DNA of 54,942 nt from Spirochaetales bacterium Spiro_09 (GTDB taxonomy: Bacteria > Spirochaetota > Spirochaetia > Treponematales > Treponemataceae), in NCBI GenBank assembly GCA_001604385.1, contig LVBK01000005.1, positions 1-54,942 on the forward strand, given 5' to 3'. This document shows, in pieces, positions 9,326 through 17,200 of this stretch (the first letter of the stretch is position 1; each line of letters opens with the position of its first letter). Below the pieces are notes generated by a model. The model did no database searches, was not told the origin of the DNA, and worked only from the letters and a program-made list of their open reading frames with translations. The translations under genes and the position numbers were made by a program.

Positions 9326-9952
9326 ATGACACGATCGTATCTACTGGCGCCATCCATTTTAAGCGCAGATTTTTCATGTTTAACAGACTCGCTTCGACGT
9401 ATCGAAGAACGTAATGGAGACCTTGTTCATATTGATGTTATGGATGGCCATTTTGTTCCCAATTTGACCCTTGGACCGCCGATAATCAAGGCATTGAGAT
9501 CGAAAACCTCGATTCCGTTCGATGTACACCTTATGACTGCCAATCCGGCCGAAACATTTATGCAATACATTGATTCGGGCGCTGATTATCTTACCTTCCA
9601 TATAGAAGCAGAAATTCACGCCCACCGACTGGCGCTTGCCATACGTGAAGCAGGTGTCAAGCCAGGCATAAGTATTGTCCCTTCGACGCCCGTATCCGCA
9701 CTTTCAGAATTACTTCCCTATGTCGATCTTGTGTTGGTTATGTCGGTAAATCCCGGTTTTGGGGGGCAGGTGCTCATTCCCTCCTGTCTTGAAAAGGTAC
9801 GCGAACTGAAAAAAATCAAGCAGGAAAAACATTTCTCGTATATAGTATCAGTAGATGGAGGCATCAATTCTTTGACGCTTCCCCTGGTTCTGGATGCCGG
9901 TGCTGATGTCATTGTGTCCGGTTCCGCTTTTTTTACCGGTGATATTGACTAG
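9326..9952 (+). CDS. rpe: Ribulose-phosphate 3-epimerase
   Basis: 208 residues. It interconverts ribulose 5-phosphate and xylulose 5-phosphate in the pentose phosphate pathway. Motifs in order are A-P-S-I-L-S-A-D-F, H-I-D-V-M-D-G-H-F-V-P-N (metal-binding His and catalytic Asp), D-V-H-L-M, M-S-V-N-P-G-F-G-G-Q and V-D-G-G-I. The ATG at 9326 is chosen because the family starts right before A-P-S-I-L; a longer frame from 9263 would pass through the promoter. There is no Shine-Dalgarno site, which fits a leaderless mRNA. The C-terminus ends at G-S-A-F-F-T-G-D-I-D, about ten residues shorter than usual, lacking the last helix. The next gene starts 13 bases downstream. Confidence 0.95.
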   Translation: MTRSYLLAPSILSADFSCLTDSLRRIEERNGDLVHIDVMDGHFVPNLTLGPPIIKALRSKTSIPFDVHLMTANPAETFMQYIDSGADYLTFHIEAEIHAHRLALAIREAGVKPGISIVPSTPVSALSELLPYVDLVLVMSVNPGFGGQVLIPSCLEKVRELKKIKQEKHFSYIVSVDGGINSLTLPLVLDAGADVIVSGSAFFTGDID

Positions 9953-9965
9953 ACAGGAGCTTGAG

Positions 9966-10910
9966 GTGCAAATAAAAAAAGTCTCTGTTTTGTGCATTTT
10001 GTTCTGCACTCTATCTTTGTTGGCAGCCCAGAATCCGATGGCTTCAGGGCTTGATGCATATTCAAGATCTGATTGGTCTTCGGCTCTCCTGTCCTTTCAA
10101 AAAGCGGCGGTTGATTCACCCCGTAATCCCGAACCCTGGTATTGGCTTGTGATGACACATATCTCATCGGGGGAGTATTCGGCTGCGCTTGAACAGATTC
10201 ATGCCTTTGAGCACCGCTTTCCCTTGAACGATCGAACCATCGAAATGAATTATCAAAAAGGCCGGGTTTATTATCTTTTGGGATGGTATGAACAATCCAT
10301 GTTGACCCTGGACGCGTATATCCGGGGAAACCCGGAACACGAGCTGGTTGCATCTGCTTGGTTCTGGATTGGCGAGTCCCTGTATGCTGTTGCCCGGTAT
10401 GAAGAGGCCCGTGCGGTATATTATCTGGTTGTGAATAAGTATCCGGATGCAGTCAAGCGCGAGGCCGCACATTACCGGTTACTGCTCATCGAGCAATCAG
10501 AACGAGAAGATGAATTGCTCAGGCTGTTAAAGTCAAGCCACGAAGAAGCCCTGCAAATAATAGAAGAGTATCAGCGTCGCGAGAAAACCTATGAACAGGC
10601 TCTTTCAGCCTATCAAAGACGCATTGCCGAGATGATACGGGATACACGTGCGGGAGAACTTGAAGCACAACTGGTCGAGGAACAAAGCAAGAATGCCGAT
10701 TTGCGTGAAAGAATTGCTGTCCTGGAGCGAATAAAAGCGGAACAGGGTGAAACATCTGACGGTAATCGCAATCTTCCGTCTTCTTCTGTGTCGCCTGCCC
10801 AGGGTACGCCACAGGAGTCATCTGCAGAGGATTTACGGAGAGCTCTTGAAGAGTTGCGTATAAAGGCGGAAACAGTGCAAAATCGCCCGGGTGAAGGAGG
10901 CTTTCAATGA
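9966..10910 (+). CDS. Periplasmic TPR protein with C-terminal coiled coil
   Basis: 314 residues from a GTG at 9966 preceded by CAGGAG. A longer frame from 9894 runs inside rpe and is rejected. The signal peptide (K-K-V-S-V then a hydrophobic core, L-L-A-A-Q) predicts export. TPR repeats span about residues 30-165, with patterns like those of YbgF/CpoB-type proteins. A charged coiled coil (A-E-M-I-R-D to about residue 265) follows, and the tail is low-complexity. YbgF-like proteins act at the cell envelope and in division, but the domain order here is reversed relative to CpoB, so orthology is not claimed. It overlaps the next gene by four bases (ATGA). Confidence 0.75.
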   Translation: MQIKKVSVLCILFCTLSLLAAQNPMASGLDAYSRSDWSSALLSFQKAAVDSPRNPEPWYWLVMTHISSGEYSAALEQIHAFEHRFPLNDRTIEMNYQKGRVYYLLGWYEQSMLTLDAYIRGNPEHELVASAWFWIGESLYAVARYEEARAVYYLVVNKYPDAVKREAAHYRLLLIEQSEREDELLRLLKSSHEEALQIIEEYQRREKTYEQALSAYQRRIAEMIRDTRAGELEAQLVEEQSKNADLRERIAVLERIKAEQGETSDGNRNLPSSSVSPAQGTPQESSAEDLRRALEELRIKAETVQNRPGEGGFQ

Positions 10911-11911
10911 AAGGGCTAACAGGCATATTGGCCTTGCTGTTTGTATTATGTCAAATGTCACTGTTCGGTTCTCCCCTCGAGATATTTTCCGGACGGTACA
11001 AGCTGGTGTTGTATCCTGACTCGGGAAGTTTTTCCCTGCAATACCTTTCCGATACAGGCAAAAACAGATACGAAAGCCTTTTTGATGACAGAAACAATAG
11101 CGCGAATACCTTCTTCTCGGTACTTTGTGATGGTCGTGTATTCAAGTTATCCCGGAAAGCGGGAAGACCGTTGGTTGCCGAGGTCACTGAGTCTGGTGCC
11201 CGTTTTGTTTTTTCGCCCAGCGATGATTTTGAGGTTAAACAGTACTTTTCCTTTGTGACCGACGCTTCCGGGTTAGGTCAGGACTTTCTCAGGATCGAAA
11301 CTATACTGGAAAATATTTCCGGTAAACCCAGGGCCTACGCACTGAAAGCATTGTTTGACACATATTTGGGAGAGAGTGAAGGTATTCATTTTACGACTAA
11401 CGTCCGTAACAGAATTTCTTCCGAGCTGTCAATAGATTTCAACCGTGACAAGGATTCGATTCTCATCTCTTCAGGTAAAAACAGGAATCTGGTCATTCCC
11501 TTTTTATTTCAGGGGGTGACAAAGCCGGATCAATTGATAATATCCAACTGGACCCGTTTGAATACTCTTGCCTGGCTTCCATCGGTTGTCGAGGGACGAA
11601 CCTTCAACACAGTATACTCCGTAAATGATTCAGCTGTGTTACTTGTGTGGCCGACCAGAATTCTTGAAAGCGGTCAAACTATGAAAGTAAACATGATACT
11701 GTCAGCTTCCATACCCGCACTTCTTCAGACTGCTGCTGGTTCGACTCCGGACTCAGCCGCTTCGGCAGAGGAATATCGCTTGCGGTTGATAGATCAAATT
11801 ATTCAGCGTATTTCCGAAATGGAGCGTAATACGGACGCAATTGATCCGGAAGAAATCAAGAATCTGAATGAAATTCTTGATCAGCTCCTTTCGAATCAAG
11901 GAGTTCGTTGA
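10907..11911 (+). CDS. Exported protein of unknown function
   Basis: 334 residues. A signal peptide (M-K-G-L then a leucine-rich core, ending F-G-S-P) is clear. The mature part is mostly beta-strand (patterns such as Y-K-L-V-L-Y-P-D-S-G-S-F-S-L and F-L-R-I-E-T-I-L-E-N-I-S-G-K), which suggests a beta-sandwich, and a helical, charged C-terminus follows after about residue 285. I recognise no family. The ATGA overlap with the preceding TPR gene and the six-base gap to the following TPR gene put it in a three-gene envelope run behind rpe. A periplasmic partner of the two TPR proteins is plausible but is only inference from position. Confidence 0.65.
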   Translation: MKGLTGILALLFVLCQMSLFGSPLEIFSGRYKLVLYPDSGSFSLQYLSDTGKNRYESLFDDRNNSANTFFSVLCDGRVFKLSRKAGRPLVAEVTESGARFVFSPSDDFEVKQYFSFVTDASGLGQDFLRIETILENISGKPRAYALKALFDTYLGESEGIHFTTNVRNRISSELSIDFNRDKDSILISSGKNRNLVIPFLFQGVTKPDQLIISNWTRLNTLAWLPSVVEGRTFNTVYSVNDSAVLLVWPTRILESGQTMKVNMILSASIPALLQTAAGSTPDSAASAEEYRLRLIDQIIQRISEMERNTDAIDPEEIKNLNEILDQLLSNQGVR

Positions 11912-11917
11912 TAACCG

Positions 11918-13006
11918 ATGGCTCAAACCCTTCTTGACCGTGCAAAACGCTCTTTTATACGAAAGCGGTATCACGATGTGATAACCATGCTTGAGTCCGA
12001 GATTATTCAATACCGGGAATCATTTCAGTTTTATTATGTTCTGGGCCTGTCGTGTCTGTATACAAGCGATATAGGTGGGGCACAGTCATATTTTCAGCGT
12101 GCCCGCCAAATCAAGATGAGAGACACAGATCTTCTTGCCGCCCAGGCAGCCCTGTTTTTACGAAAGGGAGATATACAACAGGCTGTTGATTATTATCTGG
12201 AGATTCTTGAGTATGACCCCGGCAACCGTTTGGCCAGACGAAGTCTCAATTTTATACGGAAAAAAGGATCTGCCGAAATTATTGATAATTTGGTTGAAAC
12301 CGATAAAATCAAGGCGTTTTATCCAGTTGTAAAAAGACGACAATCCTGGGCCCCCATCAGTATAGGACTAATTTGTGTTCTTATATTGGCCGTAGTCAGT
12401 TTTCGAGTAATCTCGAATGATACATCAACCCAGGATCAGGGGCGAGCGGATTTAACCTGGTATGCACTGGCGCCGGGTGAAGCGGACTCGTTAACCGAAA
12501 CCGGCGGAACATATCGCTATATACTGACTTCACGTCAAATCCTGTCTTCCTATAACGAGGCCCGGCGCTATTTCCAGCAATGGAGAGACAATGCAGCACA
12601 AGTTGAAATAAACCGTCTGCTTCACTCCAATGCCTCGACAGCGATTAAACAGAAAGCGCGGTTATTGATGTCCTGGTTATCCAAACCGGGTTTTGATACC
12701 ATAACTGACCGATATGATTTTCAGACAGTCTCATCGGATCCCATGCTCTATCTTGACTGTTGGGTCGTATGGAAGGGAATGGCCACAAATATGACAGTAA
12801 CTGATACGGTTACGGGCTTTGATTTGCTCGTTGGCTACGATACCCGTAACAAACTTGAGGGCATCGTAACCGTAACCTTTACCAAGCCGGTAGATGTTGA
12901 TGTAAGCCGACCGCTCGAAGTTTTAGGCAGGGTTATCCATGAAAACGGCCGAATCGGTTTGACCGGAGGCAGTATTTATCAGACAGGTAAACCGGTCGGC
13001 AAGTGA
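11918..13006 (+). CDS. TPR protein with a single membrane anchor
   Basis: 362 residues. Residues 1-130 are TPR-like (Y-V-L-G-L-S-C-L-Y, then A-A-Q-A-A-L-F-L-R-K-G-D-I-Q-Q-A-V-D-Y-Y) and have no signal peptide, so they should be cytoplasmic. One hydrophobic segment (about 147-165) follows a basic stretch K-R-R-Q-S-W. The remaining ~195 residues would be outside the inner membrane and look alpha/beta. The start is fixed by an in-frame TAA two codons upstream. It is the last gene of the rpe run and ends exactly where the convergent PRPP-synthetase-like gene ends. Function is unknown; such proteins often scaffold envelope machinery. Confidence 0.7.
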   Translation: MAQTLLDRAKRSFIRKRYHDVITMLESEIIQYRESFQFYYVLGLSCLYTSDIGGAQSYFQRARQIKMRDTDLLAAQAALFLRKGDIQQAVDYYLEILEYDPGNRLARRSLNFIRKKGSAEIIDNLVETDKIKAFYPVVKRRQSWAPISIGLICVLILAVVSFRVISNDTSTQDQGRADLTWYALAPGEADSLTETGGTYRYILTSRQILSSYNEARRYFQQWRDNAAQVEINRLLHSNASTAIKQKARLLMSWLSKPGFDTITDRYDFQTVSSDPMLYLDCWVVWKGMATNMTVTDTVTGFDLLVGYDTRNKLEGIVTVTFTKPVDVDVSRPLEVLGRVIHENGRIGLTGGSIYQTGKPVGK

Positions 13007-14092
13007 TTAACGTGACAAATAGGCAGCGGGCGAGAAAAAGTCAATAATATCCGCCATTTGTCGATCCTGGCTTATTGTCAGGACTATTTGGGCAGACAAT
13101 CTGCCGGATGGTACAATTTCCATAAACGGCATATCCTGAAGCGGTTTGTCGCAACTGATGGTATCGCACACGATAAGCCGATTCAGCAAGCCCTCATTTT
13201 TCAGCTCATGCAGGCGGGATGTTGCAGGATCAGAAAACACAGGGTGAATGATGATGACGTTAATTTCTGCACATTGGCGCGAGCCAAGTTCCCTGATCAG
13301 GCCATATATTGATCCGGCCGTATCGATCATGTCATCGACTATCCATATTTTTTTCCCTTCAATGGGCACGGCTGAAAGTATGTTGATGCATTCAACCGTA
13401 TTTACTTTCTCATAGCTCCGTTGCTTGTGGGCAACAACCAGCTGGGTACCAAACGCAGCAGCGAATTGTTTTGCAAGTTTTTCACCCCCTGCATCGACGG
13501 AGCAGAACAGCCAGGAATCCGCCACCTCGGTATCCATGATATGTTTGTCGTGTATGGTAGTATCGCACAGATATTTTTGAAGGAGAGAGGTTGCCGGTAC
13601 ATCGTCTATCGAGCATAAGCAGGGGTCAAAGATGGTTTTTGACTTGTCGGAATGCATTTGGTAAGTAATAACATGATCAGCCCCCAACGAGATGATCGTT
13701 TTATAGTGAATCCACAGCCCGACGGAGTTTCGTCGTGTTGTCCGGTCTGATCGGCTTGAGGACATGTATGGCTCAAAGATGATTATTTCATGCGCGTGGG
13801 AGCGCTGAAGTACATCGATTATATGATACAATTCTATTTTGCATTCTTCGACTGATATTCCTTGATCATTTCGGGCACTGCAGGTAAAAAGAAACACTGT
13901 CTTGCCACGAACCGATTTGTGGAGGGTAACTTCCATTTCCCCGTCGGCAAACTGACGGACTGATATTTCCTGTGTGAAATCGATTGTTTCCGGAAATAAC
14001 AGTCTTTCAGGATGATTCTGGAGCTCTTCTACTGTTTTTTTTGCATAGGTCATGCATGACCGGCTGGACATGATGAGAAAAGGTTGTATCAT
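13007..14092 (-). CDS. prs: Divergent ribose-phosphate pyrophosphokinase (PRPP synthetase-like)
   Basis: 361 residues from the ATG at 14092, against about 315 for usual Prs. PRPP synthetase makes phosphoribosyl pyrophosphate from ribose 5-phosphate and ATP. The PRPP-binding loop W-I-V-D-D-M-I-D-T-A-G-S-I is well kept, as are R-Q-F-A-D-G-E near residue 47 and the F-C-S-V-D-A-G-G segment. Other hallmarks are altered: the P-Y-x-x-Y-A-R-Q-D-R segment reads P-Y-M-S-S-S-R-S-D-R, and the catalytic D-L-H-A-x-Q-I-Q-G-F-F loop reads Q-M-H-S-D-K-S-K-T-I-F. It may be a diverged true synthetase or a regulatory homologue. The start has no Shine-Dalgarno site, and a promoter -10 ends seven bases upstream. 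Confidence 0.8.
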   Translation of the reverse strand: MIQPFLIMSSRSCMTYAKKTVEELQNHPERLLFPETIDFTQEISVRQFADGEMEVTLHKSVRGKTVFLFTCSARNDQGISVEECKIELYHIIDVLQRSHAHEIIIFEPYMSSSRSDRTTRRNSVGLWIHYKTIISLGADHVITYQMHSDKSKTIFDPCLCSIDDVPATSLLQKYLCDTTIHDKHIMDTEVADSWLFCSVDAGGEKLAKQFAAAFGTQLVVAHKQRSYEKVNTVECINILSAVPIEGKKIWIVDDMIDTAGSIYGLIRELGSRQCAEINVIIIHPVFSDPATSRLHELKNEGLLNRLIVCDTISCDKPLQDMPFMEIVPSGRLSAQIVLTISQDRQMADIIDFFSPAAYLSR

Positions 14093-14099
14093 ACAAAGA

Positions 14100-14129
14100 A
14101 TAATACAACCACTTTGTTGTAAGTTGCAA
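14100..14129 (-). promoter_or_regulatory. Promoter of the prs-like gene, leaderless layout
   Basis: On the minus strand, TTGCAA (14124-14129) and TATTAT (14100-14105) are separated by 18 bases. Seven bases separate the -10 from the ATG at 14092, so transcription should begin at the start codon. Confidence 0.6.
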
Positions 14130-14148
14130 TTGCAATAATCTGGTACCA

Positions 14149-14181
14149 ATACCTGCATTTGGTATGTTTTTTTGGTAAAAT
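14149..14181 (+). promoter_or_regulatory. recA promoter -10 with overlapping dyad
   Basis: TAAAAT (14176-14181) is a good -10, but no convincing -35 lies at 16-18 bases. The expected -35 region is covered by a dyad, ATACC (14149-14153) and GGTAT (14161-14165), spaced by seven bases and next to the palindrome TGGTACCA (14141-14148). This layout suits an operator, perhaps for an SOS-type repressor. No repressor gene is in the window. Confidence 0.45.
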
Positions 14182-14240
14182 GCGGGCAAAAAGTGATATT
14201 ACACCTGAAAAGTAGGGGGGAGGGAAAGGTGGCAAAAATT

Positions 14241-15371
14241 ATGAATGAACGTCAGGACAATGCGGATATGGGTGAAAAGCTCAAGGCCCTTGAGGTCGCT
14301 CGGCTCCAGATCGAAAAACAGTTTGGTCAGGGTTCACTGATGAAATTGGGTACCGGCGCCGAAACGCGGGGAATAGAGTCCGTACCATCCGGAAGTATAT
14401 TACTCGATGAAGCGTTGGGCATTGGTGGATATCCCCGCGGCAGAATTATTGAAATATATGGTCCCGAGTCGTCCGGTAAAACCACTCTTGCGTTGCATGC
14501 CATTGCTGAAGCGCAAAAACTTGGCGGCATTGCCGCATTTGTCGATGCAGAACATGCCCTGGACCCGCTGTATGCGAAAAATCTTGGCGTAAATATTGAT
14601 GAATTGTGGGTGTCTCAGCCCGATACCGGCGAACAGGCGCTCGAGATTACAGAAAGCCTGGTGCGCTCCGGTGCGGTTGACATCATCGTTGTGGATTCTG
14701 TTGCGGCCTTGACGCCTCAAGCGGAAATTGAGGGTGATATGGGTGATTCCCATATGGGTTTGCAAGCCCGTCTGATGAGCCAGGCATTGCGAAAGCTGAC
14801 CGGAATTATCGGTAAATCAAAGTGTATCATTATTTTTATCAATCAGATTCGCATGAAAATTGGGGTCATGTTCGGTAATCCGGAAACGACAACCGGCGGT
14901 AATGCCCTGAAGTTTTATGCATCGGTCAGACTGGAAGTAAGAAAGATCGAAACAATTGACAAGGGCGAAGAAGATGCAATCGGAAACCGCGTTCGTGTAA
15001 AGGTAGTCAAAAACAAGGTTGCGCCTCCTTTCCGAAAAGTCGAGCTTGATGTAATCTTCGGCAAAGGCATTTCGGCGGTTTCCAGTCTTCTTGATTCTGC
15101 CGTTCGCCATGAATTTATCGATAAAAAAGGCGCCTGGTATTCGTTGGGAGATGAAAAAATTGGTCAGGGTCGTGAAAATGCCATAAAATTTCTCGAATCC
15201 AATGAAGATTTCCGCATCAGGGTTGAGAAAGACATTCGCACTAAATTGTTCCCTGGTCAAAAGATGCGGGAAGTGGTTGCCCCCCCTGCAACAGAAACAA
15301 AAAAAAGTGCAGATACGGTGTCGAAAAAATCGGCATCAGCTTCGGTTATTGCTGACGGGGGATTGTTCTGA
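14241..15371 (+). CDS. recA: Recombinase RecA
   Basis: 376 residues. RecA forms ATP-dependent filaments on single-stranded DNA for recombination and SOS induction. The Walker A loop G-P-E-S-S-G-K-T lies at residues 74-81, followed by [10 protein letters not shown], the Walker B region [10 protein letters not shown] and the DNA-binding loop region with [10 protein letters not shown] and G-G-N-A-L-K-F-Y. The ATG at 14241 has AAGGTGG eight bases upstream. A GTG at 14229, with GGAGGG before it, would add four residues and remains possible. Unlike its divergent neighbour prs, it has a leader of about 50 bases. Its stop overlaps the proposed CTG start of folK. Confidence 0.98.
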   Translation: MNERQDNADMGEKLKALEVARLQIEKQFGQGSLMKLGTGAETRGIESVPSGSILLDEALGIGGYPRGRIIEIYGPESSGKTTLALHAIAEAQKLGGIAAFVDAEHALDPLYAKNLGVNIDELWVSQPDTGEQALEITESLVRSGAVDIIVVDSVAALTPQAEIEGDMGDSHMGLQARLMSQALRKLTGIIGKSKCIIIFINQIRMKIGVMFGNPETTTGGNALKFYASVRLEVRKIETIDKGEEDAIGNRVRVKVVKNKVAPPFRKVELDVIFGKGISAVSSLLDSAVRHEFIDKKGAWYSLGDEKIGQGRENAIKFLESNEDFRIRVEKDIRTKLFPGQKMREVVAPPATETKKSADTVSKKSASASVIADGGLF

Positions 15372-15880
15372 CGACAAAAAAGTTACCGCCCGTCGTTCTC
15401 TCTCTTGGTTCGAACAAGGGCAACTCCCTGGATATTCTTCGCCAGACCGTTACAGCCCTTTCCGGGATACTGCTTGACCTGAAGGTTTCATCAGTATATA
15501 AAACTGTGCCACAGGGTCCTGTTCAGCAAAATGATTTTCTCAATTGTGTCGTGACCGGTACCTATAGTGATGATCCTTTTTCGTTGTTAAAGCAAGTACA
15601 TGAGTTGGAATCGGTTTTTGGCCGGGATCGTTCCCGCGAGGTCCCGAAGGGGCCTCGTACCCTTGATATTGACATTATTCTTTTTGGATCGCTCATTTTG
15701 ATAACAAATACGTTGACCATTCCTCATGAAAGCGTGCAGGAACGGCAATTTGTATTGATTCCGCTTCTTGAGCTTCTTCCGGATTGCGCCGATCCTTTTA
15801 CTGGAAAACTGTACCGGACGGTGTCCGCTCAATTGGGAGATCAGGGTGTACAAAAGGCAGGTAGTTTATATGGAAGCTGA
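15368..15880 (+). CDS. folK: 2-amino-4-hydroxy-6-hydroxymethyldihydropteridine pyrophosphokinase, apparent CTG start
   Basis: 170 residues if started at CTG 15368. The enzyme pyrophosphorylates 6-hydroxymethyl-dihydropterin in folate synthesis. L-S-L-G-S-N-K-G-N near the N-terminus, S-S-V-Y-K-T-x-P-Q-G-P, D-F-L-N-C-V and the magnesium-binding [12 protein letters not shown] are all present, as is [12 protein letters not shown]. The frame opens after a stop at 15353-15355 and contains no ATG, GTG or TTG before the conserved L-S-L-G-S-N. The best remaining choice is CTG at 15368, giving a CTGA overlap with the recA stop and a GGGGGA stretch five bases upstream; ATT at 15362 is the only other rare-start candidate. 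An automatic start at 15506 would delete the first third of the enzyme. It overlaps scpA by 11 bases. Confidence 0.85.
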   Translation: MTTKKLPPVVLSLGSNKGNSLDILRQTVTALSGILLDLKVSSVYKTVPQGPVQQNDFLNCVVTGTYSDDPFSLLKQVHELESVFGRDRSREVPKGPRTLDIDIILFGSLILITNTLTIPHESVQERQFVLIPLLELLPDCADPFTGKLYRTVSAQLGDQGVQKAGSLYGS

Positions 15881-16649
15881 AGCAATTCAGAATATGCAGG
15901 AAAGCGGAAATACCTTCAGGATAAATGATTTTGAGGGACCGCTCGATTTGTTGCTGTTTCTGATCAAGAAGAATGAAGTAAATATTTATGATATCCCCAT
16001 TGCACAGATAACCGAACAGTTTCTACAGTATCTTGATTATACTGTCTCGACCGATCTCTCAAGCTTGACTGAATTTTATGCAATGGCCGCAAGTTTACTG
16101 TATATAAAAAGCAGAATGTTGTTGCCGGTGGAGATTACGCTTGATGATGAGGAAATTGATGATCCAAGGCAGGAATTGGTCGATAAGCTCATCGAGTATC
16201 AAAAGTTCAAAAAACTGTCAGAACTGATGGAACAAAAGGAGGGAGAAACGGAATGGGTTCTGGAACGAAAAAAAATCCAGCGGTCTCTTCCGTTTGGTGA
16301 GGAAGAGCTCTGGGAGCGGGTTGATACCTGGGACCTTTTAAAAACATTTTCTAACCTCGTGTCCAGTTATAATTCCGAGCGAATTCTTGACTTGTATGAA
16401 GAAGTTTCGGTCAACGAAAAAATTACCCTCATGAACGAATTGCTGGAGGAACGCGGTGAATGCCTTTTCACCGATTTAATAATCCGCAAGGGTAACCTGA
16501 TGGATATAGTCTGCGCATTCATGGCTTTGCTTGAAGCAGTGAAATTCAGGATGGCCAGCGTGTGGCAAAACAGAATGTTTGGTGATATAAAAATAAAGCC
16601 CTGGGAAAAAGTAGCCGTTGAGGATATTGAAATAACCGTTGAAGGGTAG
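15870..16649 (+). CDS. scpA: Segregation and condensation protein A
   Basis: 259 residues. ScpA is the kleisin that bridges the heads of the SMC dimer, with ScpB, to compact and separate chromosomes. The N-terminal signature F-E-G-P-L-D-L-L-L-F-L-I, then N-I-Y-D-I-P-I-A-Q-I-T-E-Q-F and Y-I-K-S-R-M-L-L-P, is typical, and a winged-helix-like C-terminus follows (F-T-D-L-I-I-R-K-G-N). The ATG at 15870 is chosen since it lies just before the conserved region; an earlier frame from 15768 is inside folK. The gene overlaps the folK end and is five bases ahead of scpB, so the pair is co-transcribed. No smc gene is in the window. Confidence 0.95.
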   Translation: MEAEAIQNMQESGNTFRINDFEGPLDLLLFLIKKNEVNIYDIPIAQITEQFLQYLDYTVSTDLSSLTEFYAMAASLLYIKSRMLLPVEITLDDEEIDDPRQELVDKLIEYQKFKKLSELMEQKEGETEWVLERKKIQRSLPFGEEELWERVDTWDLLKTFSNLVSSYNSERILDLYEEVSVNEKITLMNELLEERGECLFTDLIIRKGNLMDIVCAFMALLEAVKFRMASVWQNRMFGDIKIKPWEKVAVEDIEITVEG

Positions 16650-16654
16650 TGTAG

Positions 16655-17200
16655 ATGGAGTACAGAATGGAAAAGGAAACAGCTTTATTGGAAGCGATAC
16701 TATATCTCGAAAGTGAGCCGGTTGACGAGACAGCTCTTGCACGCATCTCGGGTTTGTCAGTAGAGGTGGTTTCGAGTGTTATAGAAGTATTGCAGGAGCG
16801 TTTTGCCGCCGAGTCGTGCGGTCTGGAGCTGGTCAGAATTTCTGGTGGTTGGGCCTTGAGTCCGAAAAAAGATCTGTGGGACAGCCTGAAGGAACGGTAT
16901 GGGAAGAAAAATGACAGCCGTCTTTCCCGTGCCGCAATGGAAACATTATCCATCATTGCCTATTCACAGCCCATAACACGCGCAGAGATCGAAGCGATAC
17001 GCGGAGTCTCGGCAGATAATATGATCAGGCTCCTCGCTGATCGCAACTTGATCAAGGAAGTCGGTAAAAAGGACATTCCCGGGAAACCGGTACAATTCGG
17101 AACGACCAAGGATTTTCTCAAGCTGTTCAGGCTGAACAGCATTGCGGATTTACCAAAACTGGATGAAAGCGAGATAGACAGATTTGAACTTGCAAGATAA
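16655..17200 (+). CDS. scpB: Segregation and condensation protein B
   Basis: 181 residues, with two winged-helix domains. ScpB dimers bind the ScpA linker in the SMC complex. Typical segments are L-L-E-A-I-L-Y-L-E-S-E-P-V at the start, G-G-W-A-L-S-P in the middle, and the conserved L-S-R-A-A-M-E-T-L-S-I-I-A-Y-S-Q-P-I-T-R-A-E-I-E-x-I-R-G-V-S at about 88-120. K-P-V-Q-F-G-T-T-K-D-F-L-K-L-F marks the C-terminus. An ATG four codons further in (16667) is an alternative start. Its last 17 bases overlap the proposed TTG start of the pseudouridine synthase gene, a common scpA-scpB-rluB order. Confidence 0.95.
   Translation: MEYRMEKETALLEAILYLESEPVDETALARISGLSVEVVSSVIEVLQERFAAESCGLELVRISGGWALSPKKDLWDSLKERYGKKNDSRLSRAAMETLSIIAYSQPITRAEIEAIRGVSADNMIRLLADRNLIKEVGKKDIPGKPVQFGTTKDFLKLFRLNSIADLPKLDESEIDRFELAR

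Noticed and set aside
15506..15880. folK starting at 15506
   Set aside because: This would remove the conserved L-S-L-G-S-N segment and the first strand of the enzyme, while the frame continues upstream to the recA stop.
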